From Hofstenia miamia (lineage: Eukaryota > Xenacoelomorpha > Acoela): a stretch of DNA of 64,000 bases. Both the position numbers and the translations under genes were made by a program. Shown one piece after another: positions 51,683 through 62,269 of the stretch (position 1 is the stretch's first letter; the number at the start of each line of letters is the position of its first letter). The notes below the pieces were generated by a model. That model made no database searches and was not told where the DNA came from. It saw nothing but the letters and a program-made list of their open reading frames with translations. The stretch lies in NCBI GenBank assembly GCA_004352715.1, contig SCFE01000003.1:5837713-5901712 (forward strand). The letters are read 5' to 3'.

Positions 51683-52068
51683 TAGAGTTCTGAGGTACCA
51701 CAATAATCCTATAGTGGTCCCGTCCGTTACCGTACTGTTCAAAATTTTTTAGTACTGTACCGTAAATTCTTATTACCGGTACCTTTTTGTCCCGAGGTAG
51801 TTATAGAATGACAAGAAAACATTAAATAATGCATCAATTTCTCAAACAAAAGTTTAATAATATGGCCAGGATCTAGACGTGCTTTTCGATCTATTATTGC
51901 AAGCCCAGCATCGGTAGACGATCGCTCTGACATAGTCTCAGAGGTTTAAATAGCAAATAGGATCGAGCAACTGTATTCCCGGTACCAGTAAGGATTTCTA
52001 ATCCAGTACTCTACCGACGGAACTGCTATCGGGAACTAGACAGGGAGGGACGGAACCGCAGACCTCTA
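51683..52068 (-). mobile_element. 386-bp hAT derivative with TIRs and transposase remnant
   Basis: The left end TAGAGTTCTGAGGTACC and the reverse complement of the right end, TAGAGGTCTGCGGTTCC, agree at 14 of 17 positions. Inside, the minus strand still encodes the transposase C-terminus (51739-51933). Repeated GGTACCGG/CCGTACTG-type words lie near both ends. Flanking 8-mers (51675-51682 and 52069-52076) agree at only 4 of 8, so the target duplication is not demonstrable. The central and N-terminal transposase coding sequence has been lost, leaving both ends, a typical origin of non-autonomous hAT elements. Confidence 0.7.
51739..51933 (-). pseudogene. hAT transposase C-terminal fragment
   Basis: The frame reads MSERSSTDAGLAIIDRKARL and on to DPGHIIKLLFEK. 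This matches the conserved C-terminal dimerisation region of hAT transposases, SSERVFSAAGxxxxxxRxRLxPxxVxxLxFLxxN: SER, AGL, RxRL, P and LLF are all present in order and spacing. The tryptophan-containing region expected upstream is missing. The residues after LLFEK are not family-like. Truncated and non-functional. Confidence 0.7.
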
Positions 52069-52489
52069 AGCTGTAGCTGTTCCTAGCAATGCTGCCCTCT
52101 GCGCTAAAGGTACTCCACAATTAAGTAAACCTATCTATACTGAACATCTCTTAGGTTTTTCTATTTATATTATAAACAATGTGTTGAAAAATAAAATTGA
52201 TATTTGGAAGTTTTACATTATATGATGTTCCCTACTAATTGTATAATTAAGATCTATAAATTCAGTGTAGGAAACTGAATTTTTTGTGACAATTACTATA
52301 AAAATGGGCCTAAATGAGTCGAATTAGCATTAATTTGAATGAGCCACGCCGGATCCTGGCCCTGTTCCACATCTCCATTTATGTTGAGAACTCATTCTGT
52401 TACTAAAAACTTCCTGGTTCCCTGCTTAGCTATTTTAGCTCCACCTAGTTGTTTCTGAAGAAAATCTTAACAGAGTGCTTATTGCCTTC

Positions 52490-52890
52490 ATTATTTTTAA
52501 TAGTTTCATCATTGTTTGTTTAACATTTCATTATGAAGTAAGCCTCTTTATAGTGGCATATTTTAACATTCTATTATACTCCATTGGTACTCCACTTTTG
52601 TAGACAACAATAAAATTATACCTGTCATAAAATGTAAATGCATTTTATTTAGAAAATTCATATTTCCTTGAAATCTTAGCCTTTTTAGATGAGCACTTGA
52701 TTTGTGTTGCCACTCAATCAAATCAAATATATTTTAATTATCTAAAGGGACACATATCTATGCATTTGTGTCATGTATAATTTCACTTTGCTCATTTGTA
52801 ACATATCATGTTTATAGATCATATTTATGGGAATTTAATTTTAAAAAATTATGCTTGTTGATTGAAATCTCAATACTTTTTGAAATAATT
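52490..52890 (+). repeat. dispersed repeat, copy 2
   Basis: Partner of 44590-44960 in the same orientation, with several small indels between copies. Begins just 3' of a C-rich stretch. Confidence 0.65.
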
Positions 52891-54290
52891 ACAAGTCATT
52901 CTATGGACGACCGTTTCTAAATTCTGGAAATGCTTTTCAAAAATGGATTATGTCTTATAAAATCAGTGAGAACTTCCAATGCAATTATATATATATTCTT
53001 GACTCAAAATTCAAAATCTGAACCAAATATTCATTTTTCTAAAACGCAGTTTTGATGTCTATGATTCAATTTTAGCAATTGCTGTTTTCCAGCTAATGAC
53101 TGCAAAGTAGCTGACAACAATTAATTATAGCTATTTTAGAAGGTCTTAAGACTGGTTTCTGTAGTCCTTGATATTTTTTATGCATTGCCTTCTGCTATAC
53201 ATTGATTGTCCCAATCCTAACTTACTATTTCTTCTTTCCCTCCACCTATGTTGACATTCTGAACTCCCTACTAACCTCCTTAGTGACCTTTTAGGGTAGA
53301 ATTCAACTTAATGTATTGCTTGAGTTGGAATACCTCTGCTTCAATGCTAAAAGTCCTTTCATGCTTCATTTCTTCACTTAGATTGAATGTTTTTCCACTC
53401 TTCTGAACTGCTTCCTTAGTTCTTAACGTCCCTTCCAAGCTAACTGTCCCTGCAGCATGCTTTAATACAAATACTTTCATAGCTCACACATTTATAGTGT
53501 TCTGTTCATTCAATGCTAACTTTTGTAATATCTTTTCTTGACTTGAATTCGTTAGTTTTGCACATTTTATGATTTAATAGAAACTTAGTCAGATCCTCTG
53601 GTCGTTCTCCTCTTTCTACATTTGCAATTAAAAATAGTTTTCAAAATTTGAGACTTACGTCATAATAGATATCACTTAAAAATTATACTTGAAAATGTTC
53701 AAAGAAGGCACATGGACCAAATCTATATCTTTTGTGACATTCCTCATTTTCACACGAAAGACATCATTTACCTCTCCTCTTGCCCTTTTCTATATTTGAA
53801 GCAACACTAATTTTCAATTACTATAATGTATAAATGGGAGCACCGATCTCCCCTTCAATATTATGAATTAAGTTTTCAGCAGCCGCTGTTGGTGCATAGT
53901 AGATATTTTTACTACTAAATATTTTGTGCATGCACATATGTAGATACCATCATAACTATTGGGTCTCCAAAATTGTCTAAAATTGTTTATTAAAGAAATT
54001 TTTTCAAATTTTGTTGTCCCAATTTTTTCCTATATTTTTAGTATTACTTTACTAACTTGGTATTTTGGGCCCAAAATGTCTCCAACTTCCAAACTTGGGG
54101 GCTTCAAAGTCTCCCCAAATTGGCATAGTTTTTAACAGGTTTTGCTTCTATTTTTGGAAACTAATTTTTTTGGTTTTTAGGGCACGGTGGGGCCGCACCA
54201 TTACTGATAGAAACTAGTGTTCGATCTTCGCCATTAATAATTGATTTCTGTTATCACACTGACTTGATATGTAATATTTGATCTACTTCA
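52891..54290. other. upstream region of the oxidase gene
   Basis: No exon could be assigned. A minus-strand open frame at 53280-53480 (contains KSGKTFNLSEEMKHERTF) has a protein-like composition but no recognised motif and no splice support. The CTTCAG at 54286-54291 is a plausible acceptor for a 5'-UTR intron. Confidence 0.35.
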
Positions 54291-54306
54291 GATAACTAGT
54301 CAGTGC

Positions 54307-54354
54307 ATGCAATTGCAACAAATTACTACATGTCAAAAAAGCGCGTGTGTATAA
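54307..54354 (+). promoter_or_regulatory. upstream ORF overlapping the oxidase start
   Basis: ATG at 54307 opens a 15-codon frame ending at TAA 54352-54354 that overlaps the presumed oxidase start at 54330 in a different frame. If the transcript begins upstream of 54307, scanning ribosomes would meet this ATG first, which could lower oxidase translation. Whether it is in the mRNA is unknown. Confidence 0.35.
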
Positions 54355-55340
54355 TTGGTGCTGGTATTGCAGGATTGTCTACCGCATATGCATTTCTTGC
54401 AAAACATCATCAAAATGTCGATGTCACAATTGTTAGCAAAGATTTCGAAGAAAACACAACAAGTTGGGTTGCTGCTGGAGTACAAGGCGCGGTGGACACT
54501 GAAAAGAAATTGGAATGGGCAAGGAAAACAAAACGATTTCTGCTAAAATTACTCAATAGTGGGAAGGGAGAAGAATGTGGAATTTACTGGTCTTTAGGCT
54601 ATAAGATTTACGTAGATTGTGTGAAAGATTTTCGGAAAACTTTTCAAAATGATATCATTAAAGAATTAACTAAGGAAGAAGTAGAGAATATCTTTCCTCA
54701 TTTTGAGTTTAGCCAATTCAAAAGTGCATATCTTATTAACGCATTATTTTGTAATCCTATGGTGTTTCTACCATATTTACACAAACAAATTCAAGATATG
54801 GGTGGTAAATTTATTCAAAAAGAAATTCATGACATATCTGAGTTACATGAATTTGATTGCATTGTAAATTGTGCAGGGCTTGGAGCAAGAAATTTGGTTA
54901 AAGATGATACGTTGCATGCTGTTCGCGGCCAAGTAACACACGTGAAAGCCCCTTCTACACATTTTTGGTATGAGTTATCAGATGAAATTTATGGATTTCC
55001 CAGTACAAATGGAGAGTTTAAAGTTGGTGGATGTTATCAGCTAGATAATACTAGTATAGAAGTTGATGAGCATATGAAATATGAAATGCTTAGTAATGCT
55101 TACAAACTTCACCCAACCCTTCGAAGCTGTACTGTTATAAAAGATTATGTGGGTCTAAGACCATATAGAGTTGATGGACCTAGAGTTGAGTTAGAGAAGA
55201 TGGTAATAAATAACAGAACTGTAAATGTTGTGCACAACTATGGTCATGGAGCTAGAGGTTGGTCACTTTTTTGGGGATGCTCTAATCAGGCTGTTGACCT
55301 AGGCTTAACTGCATTACTTTGTAAAACTTCAAACTTATAA
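54330..55340 (+). CDS. D-amino-acid / D-aspartate oxidase family protein
   Basis: Encodes a 336-residue FAD enzyme of the DAO/DDO family, which oxidatively deaminates D-amino acids to 2-oxo acids, ammonia and hydrogen peroxide, normally in peroxisomes. Visible: the N-terminal FAD-binding GAGIAG motif (residues 10-15), a VNCAGLGARNL strand, HAVRGQ, GLRPYRVDGPRVELE (Arg280 aligns with the substrate carboxylate-binding arginine of the family), Tyr221 where the family has its active-site tyrosine, and YGHGARGW (304-311). Length is normal. The C-terminus SNL resembles a weak PTS1 signal. ATG 54330 is chosen because an in-frame TAG lies at 54297-54299 and the motif spacing fits. The coding sequence has no intron, unusual for an animal DAO. 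Substrate preference cannot be told. The AAG-VQGAV region departs from the usual AAG-LWEP. Confidence 0.93.
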   Translation: MSKKRVCIIGAGIAGLSTAYAFLAKHHQNVDVTIVSKDFEENTTSWVAAGVQGAVDTEKKLEWARKTKRFLLKLLNSGKGEECGIYWSLGYKIYVDCVKDFRKTFQNDIIKELTKEEVENIFPHFEFSQFKSAYLINALFCNPMVFLPYLHKQIQDMGGKFIQKEIHDISELHEFDCIVNCAGLGARNLVKDDTLHAVRGQVTHVKAPSTHFWYELSDEIYGFPSTNGEFKVGGCYQLDNTSIEVDEHMKYEMLSNAYKLHPTLRSCTVIKDYVGLRPYRVDGPRVELEKMVINNRTVNVVHNYGHGARGWSLFWGCSNQAVDLGLTALLCKTSNL

Positions 55341-55359
55341 ATGTATAAAAACATTTTAT

Positions 55360-55365
55360 ATTAAA
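55360..55365 (+). terminator. candidate polyadenylation signal ATTAAA
   Basis: The common variant signal lies 20 bp after the oxidase stop codon. In such AT-rich sequence it could be chance. Confidence 0.35.
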
Positions 55366-56885
55366 ATATACAGCAGAAGTATAGTAAGGCCTATGCTATA
55401 GACCGTAGCAACTCGATATGATTAAACCATCTCAGAAGTAGTTATTCAAGAGAACTCTGAATGACACTTACAAAGTACATGTATATATTCTATATGAAAC
55501 CAGCTTTAGCAAAATGTTGACATTAATGCTTCTAAGCATTTCTTCACAAATTGTGTGTATCATTTCCAAGACAAAAAGCAACGCAAAGGATATCACTGTA
55601 TATAAATTCTAAAATTTAACTATAGGGTAAGCCTACATGGTGCTTTGAGTTTGAAGAGTTGAATTTTCCTTTGAAACCAATGTCGACTCGACTCCACTTC
55701 CGCCTTTTGAAATATTGACGCTTAGTAAGAATACATTGACGTCAGTTCAAGCACGTAATTAGTACTTACACAAAAAATTAACAATCTGACATATTTTGAC
55801 AGTTGTTACTATCAAAATTAACATATTTCATACTGAGAGATTTGAAAACATTTTTATTTCATGATGTGCACACATTTTTTGGTCATCTTTTCTCAAATAG
55901 TATGCACACCATTCAAAGGCTGTATTTTTTTCTATAGTTGCATTTGAACACAGTCATTTAGTATATTTTGTTGATTGTTCTATCTTCTCCAAGTTATGTG
56001 CTTAACTCTTTACATTTAGCTCTACCAGTATTTTTCCATGGGCATGAGGAAACCTTATCTTTCTTTGAATTTTCAAGAATGTTTGGAAATGCATTATTAC
56101 CAATAAATTGACAATTGCAAAAAAGATTACCATTGAATAGTAATTGCGAAATCTCTAAAGCTGATACTCTTGTACCATTCTACCCCACCCTTTCTTGTAT
56201 TAAAACCAAGAGAACTTCAGGCTTCTGTTTATACAATGCTATTGAAAAAATTATAATGAAAAATTATTGAAACCCATGCCGCATTAACAATGAAGTACAA
56301 AATTTGCAAGTCATGATTATTTTTCTAATTGGGCCATTTTTGATATTTTTTAATATTAACCTCCCAAATGTTATCTCTAAAGTGATTATCTGCAAATAAA
56401 AACGATTGCTTAAATGTTCGCAATTTACAAGAAAATAATTAATCAAATTGAAAAATAATAAATTGCTTCATATGGAGCTATTGATTATCTAGAGAATGGT
56501 ATAATTTTCAAGGCCATAGCGTCAAAACTTACTTTGCAGCAGTCTTCAAAAGTTATGCTACCCAAGCATTAAAATCGCTTTACATGTAGACAGGTCTTGA
56601 CTTAATAGTAAAAAAGTTAAAGGAAACTAAACGATTTTCATGAAACAGGAAATAAGAAAAAGTTGTCAAAGTTTATATGGGGCTTCTTATTTTTTCAAAG
56701 CGCTACAAAATGGTATGCAACATGAGGCCATAGCTATAATATCGAATTGATTTTTTAAAAAAGTGTTGCTCGTTGAAAAGAGCGGGAGACCTCCCATAAA
56801 TAAATTTTTATTAGAGTTTTAGACAATTTTCACGTTTTAAAAACTACACTTTTGTTTATTTAAAAAATATTTTTTTCACTATACC

Positions 56886-56888
<3 letters not shown>
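55366..56888. other. non-coding interval
   Basis: No gene or element recognised downstream of the oxidase. Confidence 0.4.
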
Positions 56889-56919
<31 letters not shown>

Positions 56920-57112
56920 NNNNNNNNNNNNNNNNNNNNNNNNNNNNNNNNNNNNNNNNNNNNNNNNNNNNNNNNNNNNNNNNNNNNNNNNNNNNNNNNN
57001 NNNNNNNNNNNNNNNNNNNNNNNNNNNNNNNNNNNNNNNNNNNNNNNNNNNNNNNNNNNNNNNNNNNNNNNNNNNNNNNNNNNNNNNNNNNNNATATATA
57101 TATATATATATA
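56889..57112. repeat. (AT)n microsatellite containing an assembly gap
   Basis: AT dinucleotides 56889-56919 and 57094-57112 around 174 N (56920-57093). Confidence 0.95.
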
Positions 57113-58701
57113 CTCAAGTGGTTGACACTCTTCCTTACATTCATGAATTTTAACATTTTCTTGAATAATTTATTGTCAAGCATTTTAATTTTTTTCATAA
57201 TGAGGCTTTCTTTTGTATACAATAAGTCAATGTCGAATAATTTTTCATATTTATTCAAAAAAGAAGTAACAATAGCAACGTGGATTATTGTTGCATAATA
57301 GCATACCATAGATGAAATTTTGCATTCCGATGAACACAGCAATGCAAACACATTGCTGCTAAAACACCGATCCCAAGCAAAGTATATCTGCGACACAGTT
57401 TTGTTCCTTGACTTGATTCTTTATTAAAAATTCATTCATCGAGCCTTGCATAAATATCTTATTAAACAGAATGCCTTCTCCATGAGTCGGCGACTTTCAT
57501 CTAACAGCTGTGGAAACTCGCAATTGTCCTCAAAGCGGTGTGGGTAGGAGTAATTTACACTTTGATTTCACTGCGTTTGGCAAATTAATTGACACTTTCG
57601 ACACCTTATCTTAAGACAATTGGTCAAATGACGCGATTTGCACAAGTTCTGATGGTAACAGTGAATAATAGACTTGATTAGAGTGGGTTATTTGCATATT
57701 ATTATTTTTCTTGAATTTAATTTTTTGGATGAATTTCTATTTTATTGAAATACATTTTCTTTTAAAATTCAAATTATTTATCATGTTTAAATTTGCAGTG
57801 ATTGTCATGTGTCATGTTTACTGAGATTGTGTCCCTATTTACCATATGATGTGAGCCAGACTGACTAGAATAGTTGGTCAAATAATAAACAATCAATTGT
57901 AGAATGGAGATTAGAGATTTCAATTTCCTCATAAGTGGAATTGGAATTGAAATTGACCAATTCCTGAATGTGGGAATCAGATTTGTAATTGATGAAAATT
58001 ATCAGAATTGAGTAAGAAATTGGCTTTCTAAATTGACTTTAGAACCCCATCTAATTCAAAAAAATTATTTCTTAGATCCTATGATAACAGGCCGATTACA
58101 CAATATTCGACGGGCATTATTGATTAATTTATCAAGTTGATTGGAATTGGGATTGAAAAATAGAATTGAATTGAAATCTCTGATGGCACATGTCCAAGTT
58201 AAAATGTATGCAATACATACATGGTTTTAAATTTCATTTCAAGTGTTCTTTCTAACAGTTTCTGTGATTTGTAGAATTTTAACGCCATCTGTTGATGAAA
58301 ATGTGGAATTTTGATATTAACAATGCAATGCTAATTGAATAAACTGCACAATTTGCACAAATAAATTAAAAATATGTCCTTAATTGTCATTTAAAAGTAA
58401 AAATAGAAATGAAATCGTGAAGTCTCAATTGCTGTTTCAGTAGAAATTCTACTCAATTACAAGTGTTCAATTGGCTTGAATAAAATTTGCAATGCTAAAT
58501 TTATATTGTAATATTTTTGAAAAGATTTTACGTTTCATAAATAACCATTCTCAAAAAAGCCTCATGATATTTAATGTGATGCATATAAGGCATATAGAAT
58601 CCAAAAAAGGTAAAATACATGTACGAAATGCAAACTCTTCAATGTAGACCACAATATCAGAAGAACATATTCTAATTATTAGTAATGTACGTTATAAAAT
58701 C

Positions 58702-58702
<1 letters not shown>
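57113..58702. other. non-coding interval
   Basis: A minus-strand open stretch at about 57115-57393 contains a hydrophobic run (MVCYYATIIHVAIVTSFL) but lacks an ATG at its track start and any recognised motif. TTGGAATTGGGATTG-type words at 57915-58180 suggest a decayed repeat. Confidence 0.35.

Positions 58703-58741
<39 letters not shown>
58703..58741. repeat. (TA)n microsatellite
   Basis: Uninterrupted TA dinucleotides adjoining the 3' end of the minus-strand LINE. Confidence 0.95.
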
Positions 58742-58744
<3 letters not shown>

Positions 58745-58749
58745 TGCAG

Positions 58750-60048
58750 TGTTGAATAATGCTATTAAATAATAATAAGAAGAAAAGTGAATGGAATATA
58801 TTTGCTTAAAGCTACAATTAAACTACAAATAATAAGAGAGTTAAAGCAAATGTATTTCTTAAGTTAATAACAATAACTACAAACTAACACACACAAACAA
58901 CTACACACAAACAAAGAAAAATATACAAAAATATAAATATGCACCTTACTTAAAGGGCTTAAAATTTATATAAATTGAGTCCAGATGCTTAATTCATTTG
59001 AAATTCCAATTAATGAATGCTTTTTCAGTAAAATTTCCTTTATTTTAAACTTAAAATATTTATAAGTTTTTCAGTTTTAATTTCCACACTGAGATTATTC
59101 CGCAATTTCGAACACATACATGTAAATGAATCATGGTGATTGATATTGCTAAAAAGTTTTTTGTTTCCTTGACTGTGCTTTAGGAAATCATTTAGGAACT
59201 AAAAGGAATTTGAGCTATTATCATATTTATATATATCCTATATGTTGATATTAAGTCTCTGAGGATATAATTTAGTGATCTCAAAAAACAGATGTACATT
59301 GTTGATAATGATGTTCTATTTCTAGCAGTTATATGTTGAAAGAGAAAGCAGCAATAACTAAATTCACTGAATACAAAATAATTAATAAACTGTTTATGAT
59401 ATGAGTTCCCTAGGTGCCATAATTGATATGATAATTTCATTCTAGATGTCATTTTTCTTAATTTCAAAGACAAAAAATTTTAAATCTTGATCAATTGTTA
59501 CTCCTAAATAACATATTGATTTACATTAATCAATTACATTTTTATTTATGTTAATTTTGATATTCTCAGAAAACTTTTGATATTCCTTTGGTGTAAATAA
59601 AATAAATTGAGTTTAATTTGCATTAATTTTAAATCTATTTTTATCAAAATACGTAATCACTGATTCAATGTCTTTAATCAAAAACTTAGTAGCGTCAAAT
59701 GGATTTTTCGATGTTATAAAAATACATGTGTCATCAGCGTATTGGTAAATAGTTCCTTTTTTAAAGATCGAGACATATCGTTTACATAGAGTGGAATTAA
59801 GATAGGCCCTAATATTGTGCTTTGTGGAACTCCAAGATTTGTAGTTGTATAATCTGAAAAAATTCCCTCCAATTTTATACGCTGTTTTCGATCATTCATA
59901 AAATGCATTATAAGATGTATAGCTAAATTATTAAAGCCCTGTTCATATAAATTTGTTTTTAAAACGTTAAAATCCATAGAATTGAATGCGTTACTAAGGT
60001 CTAAAAATGTAACAGCTGTAGCAAGATTGCTATTTAGATTATATTTTA
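58750..60048 (-). mobile_element. 5'-truncated LINE of family B
   Basis: Reading leftward from 60048: RT coding remains, C-terminal remains (CSKLRNNLSVEIKTEKL near 59095-59060), then a 3' UTR with GTGTGTGTTAGTTTGTAG and TTTGTAGTTTAATTG that matches the tail at 24840-24985. The 5' junction falls in or beside an (AAT)n tract (60049-60113). Related to the two 3' ends at 24.0 and 24.6 kb, so this family has at least three local copies. Confidence 0.75.
59190..60045 (-). pseudogene. LINE reverse transcriptase, frameshifted
   Basis: Motif A: VTFLDLSNAFNSMDFNVL. Then LGVPQSTILGPILIPLYVND (motif B; the usual GVPQGS is GVPQST). After a frameshift near 59740: IYQYADDTCIFITSK (catalytic YADD), FKINAN, FILFTPKEYQKFSENIKI, and CKSICYLGVTIDQDLKF. 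Another shift near 59460 leads to SRMKLSYQLWHLGNS and the C-terminal region. This is the order and spacing of CR1/jockey-type RTs. At least two frameshifts and several stops make it non-functional. Confidence 0.8.

Positions 60049-60113
<65 letters not shown>
60049..60113. repeat. (AAT)n microsatellite
   Basis: About 21 AAT units at the 5' end of the family B LINE copy. Confidence 0.95.
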
Positions 60114-60116
<3 letters not shown>

Positions 60117-60346
60117 TTTTATAGTGCATTTAGATGTTCTATGAATTTTGAAATACTAATTAAAATTCAATTTGTGAATTTTACAGTGTATATTACTAGT
60201 TTTATGAAATGTTTTTTGAGATTAATCGAATCTAGTATATTGCAATTGCAGCTATGTCATTTCGGGAAAAGGATATACCGATGCCTGCATAGAGTAGATC
60301 CTGCATGATCAAAATACTGATAATAAATTTTTAATCCTTGCAATCT
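60114..60346. other. spacer between two LINE copies
   Basis: About 230 bp with no recognised feature. Confidence 0.4.
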
Positions 60347-60421
60347 AAATTATTATTATTAACACATTACGCTCTTTACAAACAAAAAAAAGTTGCTCAA
60401 AAGCGAATAAAGCACTATCTA

Positions 60422-62215
60422 TCAAACACTATAATAGTATTCCCTGAAAAGATGAGTCTTCAAATTTTTTTTGAAGTTGTTCAGATTAGAAATCGATTTT
60501 AGGTTCTTTGGTAATTTGTTCCACAATGATGGAGGGCTTACTGCGAAACTTCGAGAAAATTGCTGATACGAGCAGTGAAGTATCTGGAAAAGCTGTTTAG
60601 CAGATGAACGAGTACGACTGAAACGGGAAGTCATATTTAAATTGACGATTTCTCGCAAATACGTTGGGACTAGGGGAGAATACACGATTTTGTGCATGAA
60701 AAGCAATATTTTGAAAGATATCCTCTTAGTGACTGGTAACCAGTTGAAGTCATGAAGATAGCCGGTTATATGTGATAAACGCGGAATGCCGTATAACAGA
60801 CATGTGGAGTAATTCTGTATCTTCTGCAGTTTGTTAGTTTGGTAAAATGGAAGGTTGTGTAAAATTGCATTACAGTAATCCAAACGCGATTGAATTAGGG
60901 AGTTATTAGCAACTTTACTGTGAAATGACCTATCCACTGTATCAAACGCGGAAGTCATATCTATTGTAAAAAATAAGATAGATTTTCCTCAATGTAGCAA
61001 GTCCAACAAATCAGAGTATACTTTAAGAACAACAGTTTCAGTTAAGTGACCTTGTCGATAGCCAGACTGAAACTTACACAGCAGACTGTTGTTTGACAAA
61101 TATGTATATATCCTATCAGCGACAGACTTTTCAATTACTTTCGCAAGGAATGGGATATTGGTGATTGGCCGGTAGTTCGAAAGAACTGATTTATCAACAT
61201 TAGCTTTTTTAAGAAGCGGTTTGACAATTCGTTTTTAAACATAGCGGGTAGACTCCATCACGTAATGACAATTTAACTAATAAAATATGCGAATGCAAGC
61301 CTTCGAGGTTCATCAAAATTGACGTCTTCATTGAATCCAACACTGATGTCGCTTTGCTTAATTTAGCAAATATACAAATCAGTTCCTCATGAGGAACTTC
61401 GTTAAAAGATCTTTTCGAAGCATTTGGGATGAAATACTTTTCATGTAGTACATCGAATACCGCAGATGATGCTAGTTCGTGCATGATATCAGATACTTTG
61501 TTGCAGAAGAAGCTATTAAAAACGTTTGCACGTTCATAAGCATTAGTAGAAACTGGTACGGATCTCTTCGAGGTTGGCGTCAATGTTTTAAGGATCTTGT
61601 ACACATCAGCTGAATTGCTCGCATTTCGAAAGCATCTCTCATAATATGACTTTCTTTTCTGTTTTAGCTTATGACATAGTTGTATTGAACTTCTTCGAAA
61701 GTTGATCAAATTTGTATTCGTAGGAGATTTCCGATAGCGACGTTCAAGACGGCGCTTTCTGCGTTTGAGTAGCCTGACTTTACTATCAAAGTACGGGCAC
61801 CCATGAGAGTTGCTTTGTTTAACCAATTTAGCTGGAACTAATTCATCGATGCATTTGGACAAATTATCCAAAGTAGTTTTGAAAGCCCAGGAAACATCAT
61901 TTGTAATTGACAACTGTGTATTGGATAACACATCATCAAACTTATGATAAAGTTTGACTGGATCTAAAGAAGACCAGTTGCGCAAGTAAGACGACTGATT
62001 GCAGCGGGGTTTACTAGGCATAGCAACATTGTCTATTACGGCGTAACGATCGGATAGATCTACTATATACGGATAAGCAGTTTTAAAGAAAATAGAGTTA
62101 TTAATACAAACTTCTGATCTAAACCAAGTGAACATAGAACTGAACAAAACCGTTCGGTTTTTAGATCCAAGGGCCTGTCCATGTGAACATTAAAGTTATC
62201 CATAACAACGAGAGT
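60422..62215 (-). pseudogene. LINE ORF2 remnant, RT core deleted
   Basis: Segments in order: endonuclease remnant NFNVHMDRPLDLKTERF; linker 61209-62147 (YFDSKVRLLKRRKRRLERRY, VFNSFFCNKVSDIM, LSKATSVLDSMKTSIL, LSLRDGVYPLC); a frameshift near 61230; RT start PLLKKANVDKSVLSNYRPIT, FLAKVIEKSVADRI, KFQSGYRQGHLTET; an in-frame stop near 60985; TIDMTSAFDTVDR (motif A); then directly HSKVANNSLIQSRLDYCNAI, FNWLPVTKRISFKILLFMHK and SLWNKLPKNLKSI to the stop at 60422. The GVPQGS and YADD motifs and about 150-200 residues between them are missing. Confidence 0.8.
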
Positions 62216-62269
62216 TTCAAAACGCAAAAAAAATGGGTAAGAAAATCACCATAAGAAGTTCGTAGGCAT

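Noticed and set aside
53280-53480. 66-codon minus-strand frame with protein-like composition
   Set aside because: No homology recognised, no splice sites; too short to call.
54303-54329. Nine extra codons at the oxidase N-terminus
   Set aside because: They begin with GTG, not ATG, right after an in-frame TAG; ATG 54330 fits the family's start.
56860-57393. 178-codon minus-strand frame with a hydrophobic run
   Set aside because: Extended by N and IYIY repeat translation; the remainder lacks an ATG at its start and any motif.
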